Assembly (NCBI RefSeq): GCF_014174375.1
Contig: NZ_JABEQE010000011.1
Span: 62,001-126,000 of the forward strand
Reading direction: 5' to 3'
Length of the DNA: 64,000 bases
DNA from: Gluconacetobacter asukensis
Lineage (GTDB): Bacteria; Pseudomonadota; Alphaproteobacteria; Acetobacterales; Acetobacteraceae
Shown here in pieces: positions 1-12,511 of the stretch. The notes under the pieces are model-generated. The model searched no databases. It was not told where the DNA came from and worked only from the letters and a program-made list of their open reading frames with translations. Made by a program: the position numbers and the translations under genes. Each line of letters begins with the position of its first letter. Position 1 is the stretch's first letter.

Positions 1-31
1 CGGCGGCGGCGAAAAGGTCGCGACGATTCAA
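1..31 (-). CDS. 5' end of a gene with a Tat-like signal peptide (cut by window edge)
   Basis: On the minus strand a TTG start at position 31 begins LNRRDLFAAA, which has the twin-arginine look of a Tat signal peptide (NRRDLF). A Shine-Dalgarno sequence GGGAGAG lies about 7 nt upstream of the TTG. Only ten codons are inside the window, so the mature protein cannot be named. The call rests on the start context and the RR motif, and a chance match is possible. Confidence 0.4.
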   Translation of the reverse strand, partial: MNRRDLFAAA

Positions 32-495
32 TGGAAATCTCTCCCGTGTGCGGGTTCAGGGCGGCTGGTGCCGGCGTGCCTCCTGACCTCATGCGGAAAA
101 TGCCGATCCGGTCGGCAGGCCATGCTTCACCAGACCGGAGGTGGTTGCAACAGTGGTCATCGCATGATCGGCCATGCCGGCAGCCCGATCCGGGCCGCGG
201 CCATCAAGCGGGAGTGGGGCAGGCGCGCCATGGCGGCATTGTTCTTAATATTATTTTCATGCGCTGGGAGGCTGTATCCCGATATGCGGGCCGGTGCGGT
301 GGTTCGCAATCGTCTTTGCTACATAAAATTACGTTTTGACGAAAAATATAATTTATATTTTCTTCGTGATTGTATTACGCATTTTGAATGAATGATCCTT
401 TGCGTCCTGACGTGGAAGGCAAGGTAGATCAGGAATATTTTCCTTCAAGGATAAATTCTTTTTTCTTTCTTGTCTGACAGGCAGTGCCCGAAATT
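32..495. other. intergenic region, AT-rich on its right half
   Basis: No convincing gene was seen. Short overlapping reading frames at 31-391 lack a ribosome-binding site and any recognisable motif. From about 240 the sequence becomes clearly AT-rich, unlike most of the window, and leads into the AT-richer sulfotransferase gene. The region should hold the divergent promoters for that gene and for the Tat-signal gene at the left edge. I could not place specific -35/-10 boxes. Confidence 0.5.
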
Positions 496-1509
496 ATGAA
501 TCGTACAGAAAACAGAAAGAAATTGATCGTTGTCCTCGGCATGCATCGCAGCGGAACCAGCGCCATAACATGCGGCTTGCAGGCGCTGGGAGTCTCGCTG
601 GGCGACCATCTGATGCCGCCTGCCGGAGATAATGGTAAAGGGTTCTGGGAAGATATCGATATTGTTGCCTTGAATTCCGAGATGCTTGCGGTGCTCGGGT
701 GCAGTTGGCATGCGCTGCGATCCATAACCGATCAGGATGTCGAATTTCTTTGTGCTCACGGGTATATTTCAAAATCAATTCAACTGTTGAATGAAAAAAC
801 CGCGAATGCGCCTGTATTCGGTTTCAAGGACCCTCGGACCACGAAACTACTTCCGTTCTGGAAGCGGGTTTTTGAAAAATCATCTTTTGATGTCGAATAT
901 ATTCTCGCCAGTCGCAATCCTTTGAGCGTTGTCGAGTCTCTTGGAAAAAGGGATCATTTTTCAAGGGAAAAATCATATATGTTGTGGCTTGAATATACCA
1001 TGACGGCCCTGTGTGCCGTTGGTTCGGGCCGCGCCCTTCCGGTCGATTACGACAGGCTCATATCCTTCCCGGAAGAAGAACTGGAACGTGTTTCGGATTG
1101 GCTCGGTCTTCTTCTCATCAGGGAAGAAGTCGAAAGATATTGCCGCGATTTTCTCGAAAAAAGCCTGCGTCATACGCATTTCGATGCCGAGCATGTCTAT
1201 GCGGACGAGGCGGCGATGCCTTTGGTCAAGGAAGTCTATGCCTTTCTTCTCGACCTGCAGGCCGGGAAAATCCGCCTGGAGGATGGCATGATGTCGGGTC
1301 TGTTCCACGAATGGAAAGGCAGGCTCGACCGCATGCAGCCTCTCCTGAAACTGATCGACAGGCAGGAAATTCGGATTTCAAGCGCGCATGAGAAAATTGA
1401 ATCCTTCGAAAGGAAGGGTCAGATCGTTTCCAGAGCCGTTGGAAAAATAAGGGGACTGGGGAGAAGGACGGAGTTTTTCATCCGTGCGCATTTTCCGTCA
1501 GTCTCCTAA
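496..1509 (+). CDS. sulfotransferase family protein
   Basis: The 337-aa product begins with a short basic stretch and then a sulfotransferase phosphosulfate loop, LGMHRSGTSA, at about residues 14-23. This matches the HRSGTS motif that binds the 5'-phosphosulfate of PAPS. A second motif, ASRNPLSVVESL, fits the 3'-phosphate-binding segment. Such cytosolic enzymes transfer sulfate to surface glycans or small acceptors, but the acceptor here is unknown. The last 60 residues look helical and possibly coiled. ATG at 496 is chosen over a GTG at 484; neither has a good Shine-Dalgarno sequence. Codon use is clearly more AT-rich than in neighbouring genes, suggesting transfer. Its stop overlaps the convergent priA stop by 4 bp. 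Confidence 0.8.
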   Translation: MNRTENRKKLIVVLGMHRSGTSAITCGLQALGVSLGDHLMPPAGDNGKGFWEDIDIVALNSEMLAVLGCSWHALRSITDQDVEFLCAHGYISKSIQLLNEKTANAPVFGFKDPRTTKLLPFWKRVFEKSSFDVEYILASRNPLSVVESLGKRDHFSREKSYMLWLEYTMTALCAVGSGRALPVDYDRLISFPEEELERVSDWLGLLLIREEVERYCRDFLEKSLRHTHFDAEHVYADEAAMPLVKEVYAFLLDLQAGKIRLEDGMMSGLFHEWKGRLDRMQPLLKLIDRQEIRISSAHEKIESFERKGQIVSRAVGKIRGLGRRTEFFIRAHFPSVS

Positions 1510-3758
1510 AGGAACGAGACGGGATCGATATCGACATCGATCCGCGCGCCGCGTTCCGGTGCTACCCGCTCCAGCCATTGCCGCACGATCGGTTGCAGCG
1601 CGATCTCGCGTCGCGCGCGCAGCAGCAGCCGCCGGCGGTGGCGGCCGCGCAGGATGGCCAGGGGGGCCGGCGCCGGGCCCAGGACCTGCATGCCCTCGCC
1701 GCGCGGGGCGCTGGCCCCCAGGGCGCGGGCGGTGGCATCGGCGGCTTCCGGCGTGTCGGCACTGACGATCAGCGCTGCCAGGCGCCCGAACGGGGGCCAG
1801 AAGCCGGGGTGGCGCTGCTCGGCCTCCTGCCGCATGAAACTGGCAAAATCGCCCGAGACAAGGGCCTGCATCACCGGATGTTCGGTGCAGTAGCTTTGCA
1901 GCAGGACCGTGCCCGGCGCCTCGGCGCGGCCTGCGCGGCCGGCGACCTGGTGCAGCAGCTGCACCGTACGTTCCGCCGCGCGCAGGTCGCCGCCGCCCAG
2001 CCCCAGATCGGCGTCGACGACGCCGACCAGGGTGAGGTGCGGAAAATGCCAGCCCTTGGCGACGATCTGGGTGCCGATCACCAGATCGACCTCGCGTCGG
2101 GCGATCTGCGCCACCGCGTCGGCGGTCGCCGCCGGGCCGGGCAGCGTGTCGCTGGCCATGACCAGAAGCCGGGCGTCGGGGAAGGTGGCGCGGGCTTCCT
2201 CGGTGATGCGTTCCACGCCGGGGCCGATCGGGGTCAGGCTGGCTTCGGCATGGCAGGAGGGGCAGGTGGGCGGCGTGGGCTCCTGATAGCCGCAATGATG
2301 GCAGGTGATCACCCGGCGCGCGCGATGTTCCACCAGCCAGGCGGTGCAGTTGGGGCATTGCAGGCGATGGCCGCAGGTGCGGCACAGCGTCAGCGGCGCA
2401 TAGCCGCGGCGGTTGAGGAACAGCATGGCCTGTTCGCCGCGGGCCATCGTCGCCTGCATGGCTTCGGTCAGCACGGGCGACAGGAACAGCCCGCGTTCGG
2501 GCGGGTGGGCGCGCATATCCACGGTGCGCACCTCGGGCATGGCCGCCCCGCCATGCCGTGCGGTCAGCGCCAGATGGCGGTAGCGGCCGGCGCCGACATT
2601 GGCCAGCGTTTCCAGGCTGGGCGTGGCGGAGACCAGGATGATCGGGGCGTGGTCCATGCGCGCCCGCACCACCGCCATGTCGCGCGCATGGTAGGTCACG
2701 CCGTCTTCCTGCTTGAAGGCGCTTTCATGCTCCTCGTCGACGATGATCAGGCCCAGTTCCGCGAAGGGCAGGAACAGGGCCGAGCGTGCGCCCACCACCA
2801 CGCGGGCGCTGCCCTCGGCCACCGCGTGCCAGGTGACGCGGCGCAGGCGCGGGCTCAGGTCGGAATGCCAGAGCGCGGGCTCGGCCCCGAAGCGCCGGGC
2901 GAAGCGGCCGGTCCATTGCGCCGACAGGGCGATTTCCGGCAGCAGCACCAGCACCTGCCGGCCGCGTTCCAGGCAGGCGGCGATGGCTTCCAGATAGATC
3001 TCGGTCTTGCCCGATCCGGTGACGCCTTCCAGCAGCGTGACGGAGAAGCCGCCCGTGCCGGCGAGGTCGCGCAGGCTTTGCGCCGCCTCCATCTGGCCGT
3101 CACCCAGGGTTGGCGGGCAATGAGCAGGGTCGGGCGCGGCGAATGGGGGCGCGGGTTTCAGCACCACGGCACGCAGCGCGCCGGCATCGGCCAGTCCGCG
3201 CACGACGCTGGCGCCCACACCCGCGCGTCGCGCCAGTTCGGCGCCGGGGAGAGGGCCGTCGCTGCTGGAGATGTCCAACACCCGTCGGCGGGCGGGGGTT
3301 TCGCGCAGGTCGGGCGGCGGTTCGGCGACGGCCCAGCCCGTTGAAGGGGTAATGGGGGTGGTGGTGGCGGTCCGCAGCGCCATCGCCAGCACCATGCCGG
3401 GCGGTGAGAGCGTATAGGCCGCGACCCAGTCGACGAAACGGCGCAGCGCGCCGGGCAGGGGCGGCTGGTCCAGGCGGGCGATCACCGGCTTCAGCCGTCC
3501 GTCGGCGACGGGTTTCATCGGCGGGGGGGTGAATTCGGGCGGCAGGGCCGGGGTCGGGTCCCAAACCACGCCGGTCTCGGTCCGGCGGCCCAGCGGCACG
3601 CTGACGATGTCGCCCGGTTGCAGGTCGGCCAGCGCGGGTGGCACGGCATAGTCGAACGGGCAGGGAAAGGGCAGCGGCAGCAGCACCGCGACGCGCGGCC
3701 GGCCGGCGCTTTCCGGCTTTCGCGCGGGGGGGCGTTTGTCTAGACTCGCGTTTACCAT
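1506..3758 (-). CDS. priA: primosomal protein N' (replication restart helicase PriA)
   Basis: The 750-aa product has PriA architecture. An N-terminal DNA-binding domain includes the typical PFDYAVP segment. A superfamily 2 helicase core follows, with Walker A GVTGSGKT near residue 245 and a DEEH box (IVDEEHESAFKQ). A cysteine-rich zinc-binding insertion has several CxxC pairs, such as CRTCGHRLQCPNC. PriA reloads the replisome at stalled forks. The reading frame stays open far upstream across xerC, but the family N-terminus begins at MVNASLDK, so 3758 is chosen. The ribosome-binding site is weak. The gene is divergent from xerC with about 70 bp between starts. Confidence 0.95.
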   Translation of the reverse strand: MVNASLDKRPPARKPESAGRPRVAVLLPLPFPCPFDYAVPPALADLQPGDIVSVPLGRRTETGVVWDPTPALPPEFTPPPMKPVADGRLKPVIARLDQPPLPGALRRFVDWVAAYTLSPPGMVLAMALRTATTTPITPSTGWAVAEPPPDLRETPARRRVLDISSSDGPLPGAELARRAGVGASVVRGLADAGALRAVVLKPAPPFAAPDPAHCPPTLGDGQMEAAQSLRDLAGTGGFSVTLLEGVTGSGKTEIYLEAIAACLERGRQVLVLLPEIALSAQWTGRFARRFGAEPALWHSDLSPRLRRVTWHAVAEGSARVVVGARSALFLPFAELGLIIVDEEHESAFKQEDGVTYHARDMAVVRARMDHAPIILVSATPSLETLANVGAGRYRHLALTARHGGAAMPEVRTVDMRAHPPERGLFLSPVLTEAMQATMARGEQAMLFLNRRGYAPLTLCRTCGHRLQCPNCTAWLVEHRARRVITCHHCGYQEPTPPTCPSCHAEASLTPIGPGVERITEEARATFPDARLLVMASDTLPGPAATADAVAQIARREVDLVIGTQIVAKGWHFPHLTLVGVVDADLGLGGGDLRAAERTVQLLHQVAGRAGRAEAPGTVLLQSYCTEHPVMQALVSGDFASFMRQEAEQRHPGFWPPFGRLAALIVSADTPEAADATARALGASAPRGEGMQVLGPAPAPLAILRGRHRRRLLLRARREIALQPIVRQWLERVAPERGARIDVDIDPVSFL

Positions 3759-3827
3759 GAGGTTTTTTATCGTCCTGGCCGCCTGCTGTCTTGTCCCGCG
3801 ATCGGCGCGCGCCGTGCGGCTGCGGCC

Positions 3828-6761
<2,934 letters not shown>

Positions 6762-6770
<9 letters not shown>

Positions 6771-6799
6771 CGGGCATGGCGGGATGTGCCGCCATGCCC
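6762..6799 (-). terminator. rho-independent terminator of the 173-aa minus-strand gene
   Basis: An 11-bp perfect inverted repeat, GGGCATGGCGG at 6772-6782 and CCGCCATGCCC at 6789-6799, encloses a 6-nt loop. Read on the minus strand it is followed by a run of six T residues (plus-strand A run 6762-6767, inside the last codons of the protease-like gene). This is a standard terminator for the minus-strand gene that ends at 6808. Confidence 0.8.
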
Positions 6800-6807
6800 G
6801 GCCCGGT

Positions 6808-7329
6808 TCAGCCCTTCAGATGGGCATTGCAGACGCTGTAATAGCCGCCGCCCTTCTGGATCCATTTCAGGCCGCCATTGGCGTTGGTCGCCTTGTTGGT
6901 GTTGTACTGGTCCAGGCAGGTGTGCATGCGGGCCTTGCCGGGGCTTTCGCTGGCATATTTGGGCGAAAGCGCGGTGGGCAGTACCGCACTGCCGGCGGCG
7001 GCGGTGGCGGCGATGCTGGCAGGGTTCTTGGACGGCGTGACCGGCGCCTGCGGCGGTGCCGCGGTCACCGACGGGGTCGCCTGCTCGGCGGGCGTGGTGG
7101 CGGCGGGTGCGGCAGCGGCGGCGGCCGGTGTCGTGTCCGTCGCGCACTGTGCCGCCTTGAAGTCCTTGTAGGTCTGGCCCTTGATTGTGCCGGCTTTCCG
7201 CTCGGCATTGAATTTCTTGTAGCAGGCCTGCGCCGGGCTGTCGGCGTGGGCAGCCGGAGCGGCGAACGGGATGGCCGGCGAGGCGAGAAGCAGGGCGGCG
7301 GCGATTCGGCCGCGAAGTGCGAGAGCCAT
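6808..7329 (-). CDS. secreted protein with two cysteine-bounded repeats and an Ala/Pro/Thr linker
   Basis: The 173-aa product has a clear signal peptide, MALALRGRIAAALLLA with cleavage likely after AHA. It then has a short domain ACYKKFNAERKAGTIKGQ..C, an A/P/T-rich linker of about 60 residues, and a second cysteine-bounded domain, TCLDQYNTNKA...GGGYYSVC. The first repeat loosely resembles PsiF repeats, but I do not claim membership. ATG 7329 is preferred over upstream starts because AAAGGA lies about 11 nt before it and it begins directly with the signal peptide. Function is unknown, probably periplasmic. A strong terminator follows. Confidence 0.7.
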   Translation of the reverse strand: MALALRGRIAAALLLASPAIPFAAPAAHADSPAQACYKKFNAERKAGTIKGQTYKDFKAAQCATDTTPAAAAAAPAATTPAEQATPSVTAAPPQAPVTPSKNPASIAATAAAGSAVLPTALSPKYASESPGKARMHTCLDQYNTNKATNANGGLKWIQKGGGYYSVCNAHLKG

Positions 7330-7429
7330 GGCTAAGGCGATCCTTTCCGTTTTCGGAATGGCCCGGTGCTGCTTCATGCGGCAGGGCCGTTCAGTCTGGA
7401 CAGAATCCCATAACATCATGACTTGAATA

Positions 7430-7467
7430 CGGAAAGAAAAAGGCCGAACCGCGTCCGCGGTTCGGCC
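7430..7467 (-). terminator. rho-independent terminator of glnK-amtB
   Basis: A 12-bp perfect inverted repeat, GGCCGAACCGCG at 7442-7453 and CGCGGTTCGGCC at 7456-7467, has only a 2-nt centre, so one or two pairs probably open. On the minus strand it is followed by TTTTTCTTTCC. It lies just after the amtB stop codon at 7489. Confidence 0.85.
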
Positions 7468-7488
7468 TGAGAAGGCGGAGCGGACGGA

Positions 7489-9299
<1,811 letters not shown>

Positions 9300-9450
9300 T
9301 CACGCACATGGTTGACGGAGCGCAGTGTCTGGTGTGCCTTGCGCCATCGGTGCGCGGTACTATCTGCCTGAATTGTGGGCGGGCGCATCCGAACGGATCA
9401 CTCTTGTCGGCGGGCCGTCGGGCCGGCACGGCTATCACAGGACCACAGGC

Positions 9451-10686
9451 ATGACCGCAGGCATGACGTCTCCCCCCCAGACCGGCGCCGGGCATGACGA
9501 TGTGGATGTCTGCATCGTGGGGGCCGGGCCGGTCGGCGCCACGCTGGCCTGCCGGCTGGCGGTGGCGGGTCTGCGCGTGGCCATTGTCGACCGCGCTTCC
9601 CTGCCGCCGATGGAAGACCCGGCGTTCGACGGCCGCGCCTATGCCATCGCCGCCGGTCCGCGCCGGCTGCTGGAGGAGGCCGGGGTGTGGGATCTGCTGC
9701 CCCTGCAGGCCTGCCCGATCGAGGAGATCCGCGTTTCCGACGGCCGGCCGGGCGAGGCGCCGTCGCCCCTGTTCCTGGAATTCGGGCGGGAGGATGCCGA
9801 GCAGCCCTTCGGCTGGATGATCGAGGCGCGGGCGCTGCGTGTGGCGCTGAATCGGGCGCTCTATGCCCACGACCTGATCACGGTGCTGGCGCCCGACGAA
9901 GTGACGGTGACCCGCACGGAAGAAGGCGCGCGGGTGCGGACCCACTCGGGCCGGACCTTCGGCGCGCGGCTGGTCGTGGCGGCCGAGGGGCGGCGGTCCG
10001 CGCTGCGCGACCAGGCACGGATCGGCATCACCCGCCTGCCTTACCATCAGAGCGGCATCGTCTGCGCTGTGGCGCACGAACACCCGCACAACAACCGCGC
10101 GCTGGAACATTTCCTGCCCGCCGGGCCGTTCGCGCAGTTGCCGATGGCCGCGACGCCCGACCATCCGAATCTTTCGGCCATCGTCTGGTCCGAAAGCGAC
10201 GCACTGGCCCAGCGCATGGTGGGGTTGCCGCACGATGCCTTCGCCCATGAGATCCAGCGCCGCATGGGCGACTGGCTCGGCCGCGTGACGCCGGTCGGGC
10301 GGCGCTGGGTCTATCCGCTGTCCGCGCAATATGCCCAGCGTTATTTCGATACGCGGATGGTGCTGGTGGGGGATGCGGCCCACGGCATCCATCCCATCGC
10401 CGGGCAGGGGCTGAATCTGGGCTTCCGCGACGTGGCGGCGCTGTCCGACGTGCTGATCGCCGCCCATGCACGGGGCGAGGATGTGGGCGCGCCGTCCCTG
10501 CTGCGCCGCTATCAGGCGCGCTGCCGGCCCGCCAACATGCTGATGCTGGCCGCGACCGATATGCTGGAGCGGCTGTTCGGCAACGACAATCCCGTTCTGC
10601 GCCGGGCCCGCGACCTCGGCCTGGCCGGGGTGCACCGGATGCCCGCGCTGAGGCGGGCCTTCGTACGCCACGCCATGGGCCTCTGA
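9451..10686 (+). CDS. FAD-dependent ubiquinone biosynthesis hydroxylase (UbiH/UbiF/Visc family)
   Basis: The 411-aa product has the class A flavin monooxygenase pattern. The N-terminal dinucleotide-binding motif is VGAGPVGATLACRLA, a middle segment reads GRAYAIAAGPRRLLEEAG, and the FAD-binding GD motif is VLVGDAAHGIHPIAGQGLNLG near residue 305. The family hydroxylates the ubiquinone ring at C5, C6 or C1. The specific position cannot be assigned from sequence alone, since alphaproteobacterial UbiL/UbiM/UbiH look alike. ATG 9451 is chosen; ATG 9463 is also possible, and the longer GTG start at 9325 lacks family sequence. A structured repeat begins right at the stop codon. Confidence 0.88.
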   Translation: MTAGMTSPPQTGAGHDDVDVCIVGAGPVGATLACRLAVAGLRVAIVDRASLPPMEDPAFDGRAYAIAAGPRRLLEEAGVWDLLPLQACPIEEIRVSDGRPGEAPSPLFLEFGREDAEQPFGWMIEARALRVALNRALYAHDLITVLAPDEVTVTRTEEGARVRTHSGRTFGARLVVAAEGRRSALRDQARIGITRLPYHQSGIVCAVAHEHPHNNRALEHFLPAGPFAQLPMAATPDHPNLSAIVWSESDALAQRMVGLPHDAFAHEIQRRMGDWLGRVTPVGRRWVYPLSAQYAQRYFDTRMVLVGDAAHGIHPIAGQGLNLGFRDVAALSDVLIAAHARGEDVGAPSLLRRYQARCRPANMLMLAATDMLERLFGNDNPVLRRARDLGLAGVHRMPALRRAFVRHAMGL

Positions 10687-10846
10687 GCGTGGGCGGACAT
10701 GCGCGCTGGTGGCGATCCGACGCACGTTTCCTGTGCTCCGGTGCTCACGGCCAATAAGGCCGCTCCGCTCCGGTGCTCGGAAACGCACGCCGGGCGCGGC
10801 CCTGCCGGGCCGCTCTCGCTCACCAGCCCACATGTCCGCCCACGCT
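10686..10846. repeat. intergenic palindromic repeat, copy A (161 bp)
   Basis: The outer arms are a 15-bp perfect inverted repeat, AGCGTGGGCGGACAT at 10686-10700 and ATGTCCGCCCACGCT at 10832-10846. Inside is a long imperfect palindrome with arms containing CGTTTCCTGTGCTCCGG and CCGGTGCTCGGAAACG. It starts at the ubiH-like stop codon and ends about 85 bp before the cysE start. Its reverse complement matches copies B (34806-34941) and C (41311-41472) closely over the interior, with different outer arms. Confidence 0.85.
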
Positions 10847-10931
10847 TGGGATGATGCACTCGTTTCCGCCGCCTCTGGTTAAGGAGGCGGTGCGTTCCCA
10901 TATGGTTCCTTCTGCTGACAGGACCGGTTTC

Positions 10932-11795
10932 ATGCCTGATATCTCTCCGACTTCGCTGGCCTCGGCCCGGGGCGCGCGCGCCGTGGTCGATCCGACCTTG
11001 CTGCCCATCGACCAGGAACGGTTGTGGACCGATATCGCGGCGGGGTGCGAGGGCTGTGACGATCCGCTGGTGCGTGGGTTGCTGGCGACCGGCATCCGCA
11101 ATCATGCCACCTTCGCCAATGGGCTGGCCGCGCTGATCGGGCGCAAGCTGGGCGACCGGTCGGTGGCCGATGACGCGCTGTCGGAACTGGTGACCGAGGC
11201 CTTCGCCGCCGATCCGGAAATCGTCGCCGCCGCCGCCGCCGACCTGGTGGCGATCCGCGAGCGCGATCCGGCGACGGCGAACTACGCGACGCCGTTCCTG
11301 TTCTTCAAGGGCTATCACGCGGTGCAGAGCTACCGCGTGGCCCACTGGCTGTGGAACAACGGCCGGCGCTATCTGGCGCTGCATCTGCAAAGCCGCACGT
11401 CGGAACTGTTCGCCGTGGATATTCATCCGGCGGCGCGGCTGGGGCGGCGCATCCTGTTCGATCATGGAACGGGGATCGTGATCGGCGAGACCTCGGTGCT
11501 GGAAGATGATGTGTCGCTGTTGCAGGGCGTGACGCTGGGCGGCACCGGCAAGAATGTGGGGGATCGCCACCCGAAGGTGCGGCGTGGGGTGCTGATCGGC
11601 GCCGGGGCCAAGATCCTGGGCAATATCGAACTGGGCGAGGGCGCCAAGGTCGGCGCCGGGTCGATCGTGCTGGAATCGGTGCCGCCCTTCACCACCGTGG
11701 TCGGCAATCCGGCGCGCCCGGTCGGCACGCGCCACAGCGCGCTGCCGGCCTTCACCATGGATCAGATGCTTCCCCCCATCGACTACATGATCTGA
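10932..11795 (+). CDS. cysE: serine O-acetyltransferase CysE
   Basis: The product (about 287 aa) transfers acetyl from acetyl-CoA to L-serine, the first step of cysteine synthesis. The N-terminal helical domain is typical (NYATPFLFFKGYHAVQSYR). The C-terminal left-handed beta helix shows hexapeptide repeats, with DIHPAARLGRRILFDHGTG, IVIGETSVLEDD and the loop LGGTGKNVGDRHPKV. The catalytic His/Asp are in DHGTG and DIHP. ATG 10932 with AGGA 8 nt upstream is chosen. ATG 10902 with a strong AAGGAGG, but about 14 nt spacing, is an alternative adding 10 residues. Earlier in-frame codons run into repeat A and are unlikely. Confidence 0.92.
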   Translation: MPDISPTSLASARGARAVVDPTLLPIDQERLWTDIAAGCEGCDDPLVRGLLATGIRNHATFANGLAALIGRKLGDRSVADDALSELVTEAFAADPEIVAAAAADLVAIRERDPATANYATPFLFFKGYHAVQSYRVAHWLWNNGRRYLALHLQSRTSELFAVDIHPAARLGRRILFDHGTGIVIGETSVLEDDVSLLQGVTLGGTGKNVGDRHPKVRRGVLIGAGAKILGNIELGEGAKVGAGSIVLESVPPFTTVVGNPARPVGTRHSALPAFTMDQMLPPIDYMI

Positions 11796-11802
11796 AGGCT
11801 TG

Positions 11803-11899
11803 ACCGGACATGCGCGCCGGCGGCGACCCGGCGCGCGTTTTCTGGTCAGGCCCTGGCGGCGAGGGCCGGCTGTCCGAGCGCGCCGGTCCGGAAACGCGG
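11803..11899. repeat. truncated, diverged copy D of the intergenic palindromic repeat
   Basis: The sequence from CCGGACATGCGCGCC resembles the left half of copy A (GCGGACATGCGCGCTGGTGG), including GCGCGCGTTTTCTGG against GCACGTTTCCTGTG. It ends in CCGGTCCGGAAACGCGG, like the inner right arm. The outer right arm is missing; the element stops next to the convergent Lrp gene's stop. It lies between the 3' ends of cysE and the lrp-type gene. Divergence is substantial, so this is a weaker member. Confidence 0.6.
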
Positions 11900-11900
11900 A

Positions 11901-12368
11901 TCAGAAATGCAGGTAGGTCCGCTGGACGACCTCCTTCATGGAGAAGAACGTCCTGGTCATGCGAATCCCCGGAAGCGAAACCAGCCAGTCGCCATAGATC
12001 GCGTTGAATTCGTCGATCGACGACGCCCGGATCGTGACCAGGTAATCGAATTCACCGGACACGAGGTAGCACGAGACGACCAGCGGGTGATCGCGGATCG
12101 CGGCTTCGAATTCCGCGAAGGCCAGCTTGTTCAGTCGGTCCAGGCAGACGCCCATGACGATGACCGCGCTTCGTCCGACCGCGGTCGGGGCGACGTCGGC
12201 CCTGAAGCCGGTGATGATGCCGTCCTCGGTCAGGCGCTGTACGCGCCGGAAACAGGTTGCGGTGCTGGTCGCGGCATGGCGCGCCAGGTCGGTGATCGAA
12301 ATCCGCCCGTCGATGCTGAGAACCCGCAGGATTCGCTTGTCGATTTCGTCTATGTCAAACTGTTTCAC
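11901..12368 (-). CDS. Lrp/AsnC family transcriptional regulator
   Basis: The 155-aa product has an N-terminal winged helix-turn-helix (DEIDKRILRVLSIDGRIS, recognition helix near TSTATCFRRVQRL) and a C-terminal RAM ligand-binding domain with the pattern GEFDYLVTIRA. Lrp proteins form octamers that bind amino acids and regulate nearby or global genes. It is divergent from the TonB-dependent receptor gene, so it probably controls that receptor and itself from the 143-bp spacer. The ligand is unknown. The start ATG 12368 fits the family N-terminus. Confidence 0.92.
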   Translation of the reverse strand: MKQFDIDEIDKRILRVLSIDGRISITDLARHAATSTATCFRRVQRLTEDGIITGFRADVAPTAVGRSAVIVMGVCLDRLNKLAFAEFEAAIRDHPLVVSCYLVSGEFDYLVTIRASSIDEFNAIYGDWLVSLPGIRMTRTFFSMKEVVQRTYLHF

Positions 12369-12434
12369 TTTTCAGTGATCCAGGAAAAAATGGAAAAATC
12401 GTTCATTTTTGTCTCCGCAATAACGCCATCCGTC

Positions 12435-12505
12435 TTCATTTTGATGAAAAAACGAATGCACCGATCATAACGGACTAGATATGTTTTGCCCTCCTATTTT
12501 GAGGG
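12435..12505. promoter_or_regulatory. divergent control region: Lrp-type dyad and SD-masking hairpin
   Basis: Between the divergent Lrp and TonB-receptor genes is an AT-rich dyad, TTCAT-TTTG-ATGAA (12435-12448), that suits an Lrp-family operator. Closer to the receptor gene, CCCTC (12489-12493) can pair with GAGGG (12501-12505). The GAGGG is the Shine-Dalgarno sequence of the receptor gene (ATG 12512), so the hairpin would hide the ribosome-binding site. The stem is only 5 bp, so regulation by it is an inference. Confidence 0.45.
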
Positions 12506-12511
12506 TCTGAT

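Noticed and set aside
1578-3344. Plus-strand 588-aa frame opposite priA
   Set aside because: Shadow frame of a GC-rich gene; composition is G/A/Q/R-rich, with no motif and no ribosome-binding site.
9336-9362. NtrC-like site (TGCGCC-ATC-GGTGCG)
   Set aside because: The half-sites are 3 bp apart instead of the usual 5 and differ from consensus, so it was not listed as an enhancer.
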